From Pseudomonas rustica (GTDB lineage Bacteria; Pseudomonadota; Gammaproteobacteria; Pseudomonadales; Pseudomonadaceae): a DNA stretch of 64,000 nt. Below the pieces are notes generated by a model. The model was not told the origin of the DNA. It was given only the letters and a program-made list of their open reading frames with translations, and ran no database searches. A program made the position numbers and the translations under genes. This document shows positions 50,052 to 58,795 of this stretch, in pieces. Within the stretch, counting starts at the first letter, position 1. Each line of letters opens with the position of its first letter. The stretch covers positions 310,001 through 374,000 of the forward strand of contig NZ_JAGYHF010000005.1 of the NCBI RefSeq assembly GCF_018336155.1. Reading direction: 5' to 3'.

Positions 50052-51615
50052 AGCGGCTCAGATACATCCGCGTCGTCAATAGATAAACCGGCAACCCGGA
50101 CACCAAAATCAACAACGCCGCATAAGGCGCCGCCGCCGCAAACTCGACATTCGCGGTATGCGCCCACACCTCGGTCGCCAACGTGTTAAGTCCGGTCGGA
50201 CTCAGCAGCAGCGTCGCCGTCAATTCCTTCATCGCATCCAGAAACACCAGCGCAAACGCCGCGCCCAATGCCGGGAAAATAATCGGCAACGTCACCCGGC
50301 AAAACGCCGTGAACGACGAAGCGCCCAGCGTCCGTGCAGCCTCTTCAAGCTGCGGCGCAGCCTTGTTCAGTGCAGTACGAATCGGTGCCTGCGCCAGCGG
50401 CAGAAACAGCAGTGCATAAGCGATCAGCAACAACCCCGAAGTCTGGTACAGCGCCGGCACGTAATGCAGGGCGAAATACACCAGCGTCAGCGCAATCACC
50501 AGGCCCGGCAGCGCGTGCAACAGGTACGGCAGACGCTCAGCCCAGATCGCCAGTTGGCCTTTGTAACGCACCACCAGCAAACCAACTGGTACTGCCAGCA
50601 CCAGGCACAGCGCCGCACCGCCGAGCGACAGCGCCAGCGAAGACAGCAGGGCTTCGGTAATTGCCGCCACAGGGAATGCCGCCGAAGAGCCGACCGCCAG
50701 CCAGTAAGCCAGCATCCCCAGCGGAATCCCGCTGCCGACAATCGCCAACGCCAGACAATACAACTGACCCAGCGGAGCCCAGCGACCCAATCGAACTTGC
50801 TCAGCCTGACGCGCCGCGCCTTGCCCGGTGCGCACATGCCGGCCTTTGCCACGCACGCGCAGCTCCAGCCACAACAACACCAGGCACAACGCCAACAACA
50901 CCGCGGAAAGCATCGCCGCGTTGGCGTTACTGAATTCCAGCTCGAACTGTTGATAGATCGCCGTGGTGAAGGTTTGCAGGCCGATGATCGACAGCGCGCC
51001 GAACTCCACCAACATGTGCAAGGCAATCAGCAACGAACCGGCCAACAGCGACGGCCAGAGCAGCGGCAGGGTGACGCGGAAAAACACCCCCCAGCGATTC
51101 TGCCCGAGGGTGCGTGCGGACTCTTCAAGGGAGGGATCGAGATTGCGCAGGGTCGCCGCTACCGGCAGAAAGATCAGCGGGTATTTCGACAGGCTCATCA
51201 CCAGAATCGCCCCGCCCAGCCCTTCGAACTGCACACTCAAGGAGACCCAGGTGAAGCTGCTGACAAACGCCGGCACCGCGAACGGCAGGCACAGAATCAC
51301 GCCCCACAAGCGCCGCCCCGGCAGATTGCTGCGTTCCAGCAACCACGCCAGCGATAGACCGATCACGCCGCAGGTAATCGTCACGCCAACCATCAATGCC
51401 AGCGTATTGCGCAGCAGGCCGAACACGTACGGGCGCCACAGCAAGTGCAGTGCCTCGGCCCAGCCGGCCTGCCAGGCTTTCAGTCCGACGTAGGCGAGCG
51501 GCAAAAGGCTGAGCACCACCAGCAGCAACACTGGCAGCACCAGCCAGATCGACGGCCGCTTGCGCTTTGGTACGTAACCCCCGCGCGCGGCGGGGGCGGA
51601 TAACGATGCGGCCAT
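50050..51615 (-). CDS. Iron(III) ABC transporter permease (HitB/FbpB type, fused)
   Basis: The 521-residue inner-membrane protein has about 12 helices in two tandem permease domains, each with the EAA-type motif (EESARTLGQNRWGVFFRVTLPLLWP and EEAARTLGASSFTAFCRVTLPIIFP, the first cut here to its core). That is the FbpB/HitB form, which takes up ferric iron from a periplasmic binding protein. The start codon overlaps the stop of the upstream binding-protein gene by one base, so they are co-translated. No ATP-binding subunit gene is adjacent. Confidence 0.9.
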   Translation of the reverse strand: MAASLSAPAARGGYVPKRKRPSIWLVLPVLLLVVLSLLPLAYVGLKAWQAGWAEALHLLWRPYVFGLLRNTLALMVGVTITCGVIGLSLAWLLERSNLPGRRLWGVILCLPFAVPAFVSSFTWVSLSVQFEGLGGAILVMSLSKYPLIFLPVAATLRNLDPSLEESARTLGQNRWGVFFRVTLPLLWPSLLAGSLLIALHMLVEFGALSIIGLQTFTTAIYQQFELEFSNANAAMLSAVLLALCLVLLWLELRVRGKGRHVRTGQGAARQAEQVRLGRWAPLGQLYCLALAIVGSGIPLGMLAYWLAVGSSAAFPVAAITEALLSSLALSLGGAALCLVLAVPVGLLVVRYKGQLAIWAERLPYLLHALPGLVIALTLVYFALHYVPALYQTSGLLLIAYALLFLPLAQAPIRTALNKAAPQLEEAARTLGASSFTAFCRVTLPIIFPALGAAFALVFLDAMKELTATLLLSPTGLNTLATEVWAHTANVEFAAAAPYAALLILVSGLPVYLLTTRMYLSR

Positions 51616-52625
51616 CAGTTCAAGCCAACTTCACGTTCCAGTTCCAGCGCTTCTTCGGCATTGCCCAGATCGGCCGGCGTTACGTTCGGCGCTTCCAGCT
51701 CGCTGAACGGCTTGAGCCCGCGATCCGATTCCATGCCTTTGTGCAGCGGATATTCGGCGGTGGTCTGAGTGATCACGCGCTGACCTTCTTCGCTGGCCAT
51801 GTAGGCGAGGAATTGCTGGGCTTCTTTTGGATGCTTGCTGGATTTCAGCACGGCAGCACTGGATACAGTGATCAAGCCACCGACATCGCCGCCAGTGAAG
51901 TAATGCAGTTTCGAGTCGAGTTGGCCTTTCTCGCGCTGCAGGGCGAACCAGTAGTAGTTGTTCACCAGCACGGTAGCGACTTCGCCGTTTTCCACGGCTT
52001 TGAGCGCGACCATGTTGTTGCTGTAGGTTTTACCGAATGCGCGCAGGCCAGTCAGCCATTCTTCGGCAGCGTCACGACCGTGCACCTTGATGATCGCTAC
52101 GGCTTGTTCCTGGAACGCGCCGCTGGTTGGTACGAAGCCGACTTTGCCTTGCCACTGCGGATCAGAGAATTCCATCACCGATTTCGGCAGGTCTTTTTCA
52201 TCGACCAGTTTCGGGTTGTAGGCAACCACGCGAACGCGCGCTGTGACGCCGATCCAGGTGCCGTTGCCGGCTACATATTTTTCCGGAAGCACAGCCAAAG
52301 TGGCGTCATCGGTTTTCGCCAGCAGGCCGAGTTCGCCGAGATTGTTAAGCGGCGGCGATTCTTCGGTGTAGATCACATCGGCGGGGGAGCGGTCGCCTTC
52401 TTCGATGACCTGGCTGGCGAGCTGATTGCTGCTGCCTTTGCGGACATTGACGTGAATGCCGGTCTTGGCTTCGAAGGCTTTGGCGATCGCGTCGCCGACT
52501 TCCTTGTGCTGGCCGTTATAGAGAGTCAGGGAAACCGCATCGGCAGCCTGGGTGAGGGGAGTGGCGAGCGCCAGGCCGAGAAGGGTGAAGGTCAGGCCTC
52601 GGCGCAGGGTATTTCGAAACGTCAT
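51615..52625 (-). CDS. Iron(III) ABC transporter substrate-binding protein (FbpA/HitA type)
   Basis: The 336-residue periplasmic protein has a signal peptide (cleaved near TQA/ADAVSL) and is of the FbpA type: SLTLYNGQHKEVGDAI at the mature N-terminus, and the NNYYWF stretch with the adjacent Tyr pair that binds ferric iron. It is followed by the permease with a one-base overlap. A Fur-box-like sequence lies just upstream of the start, in line with iron repression. Confidence 0.9.
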   Translation of the reverse strand: MTFRNTLRRGLTFTLLGLALATPLTQAADAVSLTLYNGQHKEVGDAIAKAFEAKTGIHVNVRKGSSNQLASQVIEEGDRSPADVIYTEESPPLNNLGELGLLAKTDDATLAVLPEKYVAGNGTWIGVTARVRVVAYNPKLVDEKDLPKSVMEFSDPQWQGKVGFVPTSGAFQEQAVAIIKVHGRDAAEEWLTGLRAFGKTYSNNMVALKAVENGEVATVLVNNYYWFALQREKGQLDSKLHYFTGGDVGGLITVSSAAVLKSSKHPKEAQQFLAYMASEEGQRVITQTTAEYPLHKGMESDRGLKPFSELEAPNVTPADLGNAEEALELEREVGLN

Positions 52626-52662
52626 TCGCAGGGTTCCTCACTGTCGCATTGCAAAAACTTGC

Positions 52663-52684
52663 AACAATGATAAACGATATTGTT
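52663..52684 (-). promoter_or_regulatory. Possible Fur box upstream of the iron-binding-protein gene
   Basis: AACAAT-GATAAACGAT-ATTGTT is a palindrome about 40 nt before the start codon. Aligned by eye to GATAATGATAATCATTATC, 13 of 19 positions match. It is supported by its position, upstream of a ferric-iron transporter. Confidence 0.5.
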
Positions 52685-52740
52685 TCTCAAGTGCGCCTTG
52701 CGAGAGGCCGCCAGCTCTGATACGACGTCTTCGTTGAACC

Positions 52741-52825
52741 GTAGGAGCTGCCGAAGGCTGCGATCTTTTGATCTTGCTCTTTGGAAAAACAAGATCAAAA
52801 GATCGCAGCCTTCGGCAGCTCCTAC
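52741..52825. repeat. REP doublet, GTAGGAGCTGCC family, copy 6
   Basis: Inverted GTAGGAGCTGCCGAAGGCTG arms with a GATCTTGCTC spacer, in the gap between the iron operon and the tRNA genes. Confidence 0.92.
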
Positions 52826-52859
52826 ATGGAGATATCAAGATTTCGGGAAGCCAGAAACG

Positions 52860-52885
52860 CAAAAACCCGCTTTCGCGGGTTTTTG
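52860..52885 (-). terminator. Terminator of the first tRNA-Leu gene
   Basis: AAAAACCCGC, TTTC, GCGGGTTTTT (52861-52884) is a symmetric hairpin with U-rich flanks on both strands. It lies 33 nt past the tRNA end on the minus strand. Confidence 0.88.
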
Positions 52886-52917
52886 TGAAATCCAAGGCCG
52901 TAACCTTGAATTTGAAT

Positions 52918-53004
52918 TGGTGCCCAGAAGAAGACTCGAACTTCCACGACCTTGCGGTCACCAGCACCTGAAGCTGGCGTGTCTACCAATTTCACCATCT
53001 GGGC
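52918..53004 (-). tRNA. tRNA-Leu (CAG)
   Basis: The minus strand reads an 87-nt tRNA starting GCCCAGATGGTGAAATTGG and ending GGGCACCA with CCA encoded. The anticodon arm is CCAGC-TTCAGGT-GCTGG, so the anticodon is CAG and it reads CUG, the main Leu codon of this genome. A long variable arm (TGACCGCAAGGTCG) and TTCGAGT mark a class II leucine tRNA. It is identical to the gene at 53186-53272. Confidence 0.97.
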
Positions 53005-53039
53005 AATCATCGCTAGCGTTGCCGCTGTTGATGTGGCGC

Positions 53040-53068
53040 ACTATACGGAGCGCTTTTTAATCTGTAAA
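53040..53068 (-). promoter_or_regulatory. Promoter of the first tRNA-Leu gene
   Basis: On the minus strand TTTACA (53063-53068), 17 nt, and TATAGT (53040-53045), followed by a GC-rich discriminator. The same -35, -10 and spacing occur before the second copy. Confidence 0.82.
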
Positions 53069-53121
53069 CCCCTGATTTAATTTTAATAAATCAGTTTTAA
53101 CAAAAGCGTTCCTTAGAATGC

Positions 53122-53147
53122 AAAAAACCCGCTTTCGCGGGTTTTTG
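53122..53147 (-). terminator. Terminator of the second tRNA-Leu gene
   Basis: AAAAAACCCGC, TTTC, GCGGGTTTTT, nearly identical to the hairpin behind the first copy, so each tRNA has its own terminator. Confidence 0.88.
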
Positions 53148-53185
53148 TGTGAGTCTTGAAACTGATCTAGTCTCAAACTCTAAAT

Positions 53186-53272
53186 TGGTGCCCAGAAGAA
53201 GACTCGAACTTCCACGACCTTGCGGTCACCAGCACCTGAAGCTGGCGTGTCTACCAATTTCACCATCTGGGC
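53186..53272 (-). tRNA. tRNA-Leu (CAG), second copy
   Basis: An 87-nt minus-strand tRNA with the same sequence as the copy at 52918, including the CAG anticodon and encoded CCA. The two form a tandem duplication whose unit includes promoter and terminator. Confidence 0.97.
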
Positions 53273-53307
53273 AGTATCGGCAACGCTGTGCGTCGTCGAT
53301 GGCGCGC

Positions 53308-53336
53308 ACTATACGGAGCGTCTTTTTAACTGTAAA
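53308..53336 (-). promoter_or_regulatory. Promoter of the second tRNA-Leu gene
   Basis: On the minus strand TTTACA (53331-53336), 17 nt, TATAGT (53308-53313). The spacers of the two copies differ at a few bases. Confidence 0.82.
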
Positions 53337-53497
53337 CCCCTCTCAGCAAAAAACATGGTTTTTTTTACCGGCGGTGGTCAAAACGGCTTTCAAGCAACGC
53401 TACAGCCCCGGATACGCGCCTTATAGAAGCGGAAATTTCCCGTTTCATGGCGCCTATGCCAAACTAACCCGCATATAGACAAGGTGAAAACTCTCTA

Positions 53498-56128
53498 ATG
53501 GCCGATTGGCAGTCCCTCGATCCCGAGGCCGCTCGTGAAGCGGAAAAATATGAAAACCCTATTCCTAGCCGCGAACTGATCCTGGCGCACCTCGCCGATC
53601 GGGGTTCGCCTGCTGCCCGCGAGCAACTGGTCGAAGAGTTTGGTCTGACCACAGAAGACCAGATCGAAGCCCTGCGCCGCCGCCTGCGCGCCATGGAGCG
53701 CGACGCTCAACTGATCTACACCCGCCGCGGCACGTACGCGCCGGTCGACAAGCTCGACCTGATCCTCGGTCGCATCAGCGGTCACCGTGACGGTTTCGGC
53801 TTCCTGGTGCCGGACGACGGCAGCGACGACCTGTTCATGAGCCCGGCGCAAATGCGTCTGGTGTTCGACGGCGACCGTGCGCTGGCCCGTGTTTCCGGTC
53901 TTGACCGTCGCGGTCGCCGCGAAGGCGTGATCGTCGAAGTGGTTTCGCGTGCTCACGAAACCATCGTCGGTCGCTACTTCGAAGAAGGCGGCATCGGTTT
54001 TGTCGTTGCCGACAATCCGAAGATCCAGCAAGAAGTGCTGGTCACGCCGGGCCGTAATGCCAACGCGCAGATCGGTCAGTTCGTCGAGGTGAAAATCACC
54101 CACTGGCCAACGCCGCGCTTCCAGCCGCAAGGCGATGTGGTCGAAGTGGTCGGCAACTACATGGCGCCGGGCATGGAAATCGATGTTGCCCTGCGCACTT
54201 ACGACATTCCGCACGTCTGGCCTGAAGCTGTTCTGAAAGAAGCCGCCAAGCTCAAGCCGGAAGTCGAAGAGAAAGACAAAGAGAAGCGCGTTGACCTGCG
54301 CCATCTGCCGTTCGTCACCATCGACGGCGAAGATGCCCGCGACTTCGACGATGCGGTTTATTGCGAAGCCAAACCGGGCAAGCTGCGCCTGTTCTCCGGC
54401 GGCTGGAAGTTGTACGTGGCGATTGCCGACGTTTCCAGCTACGTGAAAATCGGTTCGGCGCTGGACAACGAAGCGCAAGTGCGCGGCAACTCGGTGTACT
54501 TCCCCGAGCGTGTCGTGCCGATGCTGCCTGAGCAACTGTCCAACGGCCTCTGCTCGCTGAACCCGCACGTCGATCGTCTGGCCATGGTTTGCGAGATGAC
54601 CATTTCCAAGTCCGGCGAAATGACCGACTACTGCTTCTATGAGGCGGTGATCCACTCCCACGCTCGTCTGACGTACAACAAAGTCAGCGCGATGCTGGAA
54701 ACGCCGAAAATCACCGAGGCGCGTCAGCTTCGCGGTGAGTACAACGACGTTCTGCCGCACCTCAAGCAGCTTTATGCGCTGTACAAGGTTCTGTTGGCTG
54801 CTCGTCACGTACGTGGCGCGATCGATTTCGAAACGCAGGAAACCCGGATCATCTTCGGTACCGAGCGCAAGATTGCCGAGATCCGTCCGACCACCCGTAA
54901 CGATGCGCACAAGCTGATCGAAGAATGCATGCTGGCGGCCAACGTGGCCACCGCCGAATTCCTCAAGAAGCACGAAATTCCTGCGCTGTACCGCGTCCAC
55001 GATGGCCCGCCACCAGAGCGTCTGGAAAAACTGCGTGCCTTCCTTGGCGAGCTCGGCCTGTCCCTGCATAAAGGCAAGGACGGCCCGTCGCCGAAGGACT
55101 ACCAGGCATTGCTGGCGAGCATCAAGGATCGTCCGGATTTCCACCTGATCCAGACTGTAATGCTGCGTTCGCTGAGCCAAGCGGTGTACAGCGCTGACAA
55201 TCAGGGCCACTTCGGCCTGAATTACGAAGCCTATACCCACTTCACCTCGCCGATCCGTCGTTACCCGGATTTGCTCACGCACCGCGCGATCCGCAGCGTG
55301 ATCCATTCGAAACAGGACACCCCGCACGTTCGCCGTGCCGGTGCGATGACCATTCCGAAAGCGCGTATCTATCCGTACGACGAAGCGGCGCTGGAGCAAC
55401 TCGGCGAGCAATGCTCGATGAGCGAGCGCCGTGCCGACGAAGCGACCCGCGACGTGGTGAACTGGCTCAAGTGCGAGTTCATGAAGGATCGCGTGGGCGA
55501 GTCGTTCCCTGGCGTGATCACGGCGGTGACCGGTTTTGGTCTGTTCGTCGAACTGACTGATATCTACGTCGAAGGCCTGGTGCACGTCACCGCGCTGCCG
55601 GGCGATTACTACCACTTCGATCCTGTGCATCACCGCTTGGCGGGCGAGCGCACCGGTCGTAGCTTCCGTCTCGGCGATACCGTTGAAGTGCGCGTCATGC
55701 GCGTTGACCTCGACGAGCGCAAGATCGACTTCGAGATGGCCGAAAAAACCATCAGCGCGCCGATCGGTCGCAAAAAGCGTGGTGCTGAAACTGCTGCGCC
55801 AGCCGCGAAGGAAAAAGCCGAAGCGGCTCCTGCAAAAAACGCAGGTCGCCGTCCAGCGAAAGAGAAAGCTCCTGAAGCCTATCGTCCAAGCGACGCTGTG
55901 GCGAAAAACGCCGAGCTGCGTAAAAGCCGTGAAATGAAGAAGGCTCTGCTTTCCGACGCCAAAAACGGTGGTAAAGCGGCGCCTGGGGGAAAGACCGGGC
56001 GGTCGGCGCCTGAAAAGGCCTCCGGCGGCAAGCCAGCAAAACCGAGCAAACACCGTAAAGGCCCGCCAAAAGCGGGTTCTGCTCCAGCCAAAAGTGGCGG
56101 GGCACGTAAACCGAAGGCGAAGTCATGA
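53498..56128 (+). CDS. rnr: Ribonuclease R
   Basis: RNase R is a 3'-5' exoribonuclease that degrades structured RNA and rRNA. The 876-residue protein has an N-terminal winged helix, cold-shock-type OB domains, the RNB catalytic domain with the metal Asp cluster in IDGEDARDFDDAVY, an S1 domain (GVITAVTGFGLFVELTD), and a long Lys/Ala/Gly-rich basic tail from about residue 750. The ATG at 53498 follows AAGGTGAAAACTCTCTA. It overlaps rlmB by four bases. Confidence 0.97.
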   Translation: MADWQSLDPEAAREAEKYENPIPSRELILAHLADRGSPAAREQLVEEFGLTTEDQIEALRRRLRAMERDAQLIYTRRGTYAPVDKLDLILGRISGHRDGFGFLVPDDGSDDLFMSPAQMRLVFDGDRALARVSGLDRRGRREGVIVEVVSRAHETIVGRYFEEGGIGFVVADNPKIQQEVLVTPGRNANAQIGQFVEVKITHWPTPRFQPQGDVVEVVGNYMAPGMEIDVALRTYDIPHVWPEAVLKEAAKLKPEVEEKDKEKRVDLRHLPFVTIDGEDARDFDDAVYCEAKPGKLRLFSGGWKLYVAIADVSSYVKIGSALDNEAQVRGNSVYFPERVVPMLPEQLSNGLCSLNPHVDRLAMVCEMTISKSGEMTDYCFYEAVIHSHARLTYNKVSAMLETPKITEARQLRGEYNDVLPHLKQLYALYKVLLAARHVRGAIDFETQETRIIFGTERKIAEIRPTTRNDAHKLIEECMLAANVATAEFLKKHEIPALYRVHDGPPPERLEKLRAFLGELGLSLHKGKDGPSPKDYQALLASIKDRPDFHLIQTVMLRSLSQAVYSADNQGHFGLNYEAYTHFTSPIRRYPDLLTHRAIRSVIHSKQDTPHVRRAGAMTIPKARIYPYDEAALEQLGEQCSMSERRADEATRDVVNWLKCEFMKDRVGESFPGVITAVTGFGLFVELTDIYVEGLVHVTALPGDYYHFDPVHHRLAGERTGRSFRLGDTVEVRVMRVDLDERKIDFEMAEKTISAPIGRKKRGAETAAPAAKEKAEAAPAKNAGRRPAKEKAPEAYRPSDAVAKNAELRKSREMKKALLSDAKNGGKAAPGGKTGRSAPEKASGGKPAKPSKHRKGPPKAGSAPAKSGGARKPKAKS

Positions 56129-56889
56129 GTCAGTTGGAAAAAATCTACGGCGTTCACGCGGTAGAAGCGTTGCTGCGTCACCACCCGAAGCGCGTCAAAC
56201 AGATCTGGCTGGCGGAAAGCCGCAACGATCCGCGCGTGCAGACCCTGGTTGAGCTGGCCAACGAAAATCGTGTCCAGGTCGGTCAGGCCGAGCGCCGCGA
56301 AATGGACGCCTGGGTTGAAGGCGTTCACCAAGGCGTGGTCGCGGAAGTCAGCCCGAGCCAGGTCTGGGGCGAAGCGATGCTCGACGAGCTGCTCGATCGT
56401 ACTGATGGCGCACCGTTGCTGCTGGTGCTCGACGGCGTGACCGATCCGCACAACCTCGGCGCCTGCCTGCGTTCGGCCGATGCGGCGGGTGCGCTGGCGG
56501 TGATCGTGCCAAAAGACAAGTCGGCAACCCTGACGCCGGTCGTGCGTAAAGTGGCCTGCGGTGCGGCGGAAGTGATTCCGTTGGTGGCCGTGACCAACCT
56601 TGCGCGCACCCTGGAAAAGCTTCAGCAGCGCGGTCTGTGGGTTGTCGGCACAGCAGGCGAAGCTGAAGTCAGCATCTACGACCAGGATCTGACGGGCCCG
56701 ACCATTCTGATCATGGGCGCCGAAGGCAAAGGCATGCGTCGCCTGACCCGCGAACACTGTGACTATCTGGTGAAACTGCCGATGGCCGGTAGCGTCAGCA
56801 GCCTCAACGTCTCGGTCGCGACGGGCGTCTGCCTGTTCGAAGCCCAGCGTCAGCGCGGCGTAAAAGCCAAGCCTGCTGCCAAGAAATAA
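56125..56889 (+). CDS. rlmB: 23S rRNA (guanosine-2251-2'-O)-methyltransferase
   Basis: RlmB methylates the ribose of G2251. The 254-residue protein has the N-terminal substrate-binding domain (KIYGVHAVEALLRHHP) and a SpoU/TrmH knot domain with NLGACLRSADAAG, MGAEGKGMRRL and the C-terminal SSLNVSVATGVCLFE. The ATG overlaps the rnr stop. Confidence 0.97.
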   Translation: MSQLEKIYGVHAVEALLRHHPKRVKQIWLAESRNDPRVQTLVELANENRVQVGQAERREMDAWVEGVHQGVVAEVSPSQVWGEAMLDELLDRTDGAPLLLVLDGVTDPHNLGACLRSADAAGALAVIVPKDKSATLTPVVRKVACGAAEVIPLVAVTNLARTLEKLQQRGLWVVGTAGEAEVSIYDQDLTGPTILIMGAEGKGMRRLTREHCDYLVKLPMAGSVSSLNVSVATGVCLFEAQRQRGVKAKPAAKK

Positions 56890-56896
56890 ACTCACT

Positions 56897-56978
56897 GTAG
56901 GAGCTGCCGCAGGCTGCGATCTTTTGATCTTGTCTTTAAAAACAAAATCAAAAGATCGCAGCCTTCGGCAGCTCCTAC
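56897..56978. repeat. REP doublet, GTAGGAGCTGCC family, copy 7
   Basis: GTAGGAGCTGCCGCAGGCTG with its mirror GCAGCCTTCGGCAGCTCCTAC cut to 20 bases, eight nt after the rlmB stop and about 40 nt before the rpsF promoter. Confidence 0.92.
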
Positions 56979-57019
56979 AGGTGTTCATTGGTGATTGTTC
57001 AAATAATCACCAATTGCCT

Positions 57020-57048
57020 TGCACCTCTTCTGTCCCTTCTCTACAATT
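57020..57048 (+). promoter_or_regulatory. Sigma-70 promoter of the rpsF operon
   Basis: TTGCAC (57020-57025), 17 nt, TACAAT (57043-57048) is close to consensus; transcription would start near 57055, just at the leader stem. Confidence 0.85.
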
Positions 57049-57055
57049 GCGCCCC

Positions 57056-57097
57056 TTGCTGTGACGGCAGGCACGCATGTGCCCCGCGCCAGCAAGT
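57056..57097 (+). promoter_or_regulatory. S6:S18 autoregulatory leader motif
   Basis: CTTGCTG (57056-57062) pairs with CAGCAAG (57091-57097). Inside, GGCAC (57071) pairs with GTGCC (57080-57084) around a GCAT loop, and CCGCGC lies in the asymmetric bulge. A closed outer stem with a short hairpin and CCG bulge is the described binding motif of the S6:S18 complex on its own mRNA. Identification is by eye. Confidence 0.72.
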
Positions 57098-57165
57098 CCA
57101 TAAGTGTCATTCACTCCTTGTCTGACCGTTTTTGAGCGGCAGGCTACAACCCGTAAGGAGCATTC

Positions 57166-57588
57166 ATGCGTCATTACGAAATCATCTTTTTGGTCCACCC
57201 GGATCAAAGCGAGCAAGTCGGCGGCATGGTTGAGCGTTACACCAAGCTGATCGAAGAAGACGGCGGCAAAATCCACCGTCTGGAAGATTGGGGCCGTCGT
57301 CAACTGGCCTACGCAATCAACAATGTTCACAAGGCTCACTACGTGATGCTGAACGTTGAGTGCACTGGCAAGGCCCTGGCCGAGCTGGAAGACAACTTCC
57401 GCTACAACGATGCAGTGATCCGTAACCTGGTCATCCGTCGCGAAGAAGCCGTTACCGGCCAATCCGAGATGCTCAAGGCTGAAGAAAACCGCAGTGAGCG
57501 CCGTGAGCGTCGCGACCGTCCTGAGCACGAAGGCGCTGAAAGCGCTGATAGTGATGACAGCGACAACAGCGATAACGCTGACGAGTAA
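57166..57588 (+). CDS. rpsF: 30S ribosomal protein S6
   Basis: The 140-residue protein is S6 ([39 protein letters not shown]), which binds S18 on the platform of the 30S subunit. The C-terminal tail from about residue 110 is charged and ends in a Ser/Asp repeat ([15 protein letters not shown]); E. coli S6 tails receive added glutamates. The ATG is preceded by TAAGGAG. First gene of the rpsF-rpsR-rplI operon. Confidence 0.98.
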   Translation: MRHYEIIFLVHPDQSEQVGGMVERYTKLIEEDGGKIHRLEDWGRRQLAYAINNVHKAHYVMLNVECTGKALAELEDNFRYNDAVIRNLVIRREEAVTGQSEMLKAEENRSERRERRDRPEHEGAESADSDDSDNSDNADE

Positions 57589-57616
57589 TCCACGGACCTT
57601 TTAAGGAGCCTATCAA

Positions 57617-57847
57617 ATGGCACGTTTCTTCCGTCGTCGTAAATTCTGCCGCTTCACCGCTGAAGACGTGAAGGAGATCGATTACAAAGATCTCAACACT
57701 CTGAAAGCCTACGTATCTGAGACCGGCAAAATCGTTCCAAGCCGCATCACCGGTACCAAAGCTCGTTATCAGCGTCAGCTGGCCACCGCTATCAAGCGCG
57801 CCCGCTTCCTGGCCCTGCTGGCCTACACCGACAGCCACGGCCGCTGA
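57617..57847 (+). CDS. rpsR: 30S ribosomal protein S18
   Basis: The 76-residue protein is S18 ([20 protein letters not shown], then [20 protein letters not shown]). It binds 16S rRNA as a dimer with S6. The ribosome site is AAGGAG. It is 28 nt after rpsF. Confidence 0.98.
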
Positions 57848-57883
57848 GACCGGGCAGTCGACAAGTAGCAAAGGATTGAATGC

Positions 57884-58777
57884 ATGCGTGCCTTAGCTGA
57901 GTTCATCATGCGCGGCCGCATGCAGGCCACTCTCGTAGTGGCCGGATGTGCAACATTGCCGTTGTTGTATTGGTTGGGTGCCGCCGCCGGGAGCCTTGTG
58001 CTGCTGCGGCGCGGATTGACAGACGCCCTCGGTGTTCTGTTGCTGGGACTGCTGCCGGCCTTGGTCTGGTGGTTGTACGCCGATGATCCACGGGCACTTC
58101 TGGTGCTGTTGGGGTCTTCGGGGCTTGCGTTGATTTTGCGCGCAAGTGAGTCCTGGGTTCGTACGCTGCTGGCCAGCGTGGCAATAGGAGTGGTGTTTTC
58201 GGTGGTGCTCGGGGCGGCGTTTGCGGCCCAGATCGAGATGCTCGCGCAGGCCCTTATCAAGGTAATGCCCGCGCTTCTCGGTGAGACCTACAAGCAATTG
58301 TCGGTCGATGAGCAAGCGCGTTTTGCGTCCCTGATTGCACCAGTCCTGACCGGACTGATTGCGGCGTTGTTGCAGATCGTCAGCGTGCTGAGCCTGATTG
58401 TCGGGCGTCATTGGCAGGCGTTGTTGTACAACCCGGGTGGTTTTGGTCGCGAGTTTCGCGCCATACGGATCCCGCTGGGGCCGGCGATGTTACTGCTGGC
58501 GTTGATGCTTCTGGGCCCGAATCTCGGTGCACAGATGGCCATGTTGACGCCGTTGTGCAGTGTACCGCTGGTGTTCGCCGGACTTGCCTTGATTCACGGG
58601 CTGGTCGGGCAGAAGCGACTGGCCGGTTTCTGGCTGGTGGGGTTGTACGTCACGCTGTTGCTGTTCATGCAGCTGATCTATCCGTTGCTCGTGGTTTTGG
58701 CCATTGTCGACAGCCTGATTGATTTTCGCGGTCGTCACGTGTCGAAAGACACCGACAGCGCGAACGGTGAAGGTTAA
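57884..58777 (+). CDS. DUF2232 (YybS-like) membrane protein
   Basis: The 297-residue protein has about 7-8 predicted membrane helices and little soluble sequence. It lies between rpsR and rplI, where many gammaproteobacteria and P. aeruginosa (PA4933 from memory) have a DUF2232 protein. No catalytic or binding residues can be named; the reason for its place in a ribosomal operon is unknown. The start ATG has AAAGGA upstream. The tail (KDTDSANGEG) is polar. Confidence 0.85.
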   Translation: MRALAEFIMRGRMQATLVVAGCATLPLLYWLGAAAGSLVLLRRGLTDALGVLLLGLLPALVWWLYADDPRALLVLLGSSGLALILRASESWVRTLLASVAIGVVFSVVLGAAFAAQIEMLAQALIKVMPALLGETYKQLSVDEQARFASLIAPVLTGLIAALLQIVSVLSLIVGRHWQALLYNPGGFGREFRAIRIPLGPAMLLLALMLLGPNLGAQMAMLTPLCSVPLVFAGLALIHGLVGQKRLAGFWLVGLYVTLLLFMQLIYPLLVVLAIVDSLIDFRGRHVSKDTDSANGEG

Positions 58778-58795
58778 AAGTTAGAGGATTTTCAC

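Noticed and set aside
53495..56053. 852-residue minus-strand frame
   Set aside because: Antisense to rnr, with no recognisable domain.
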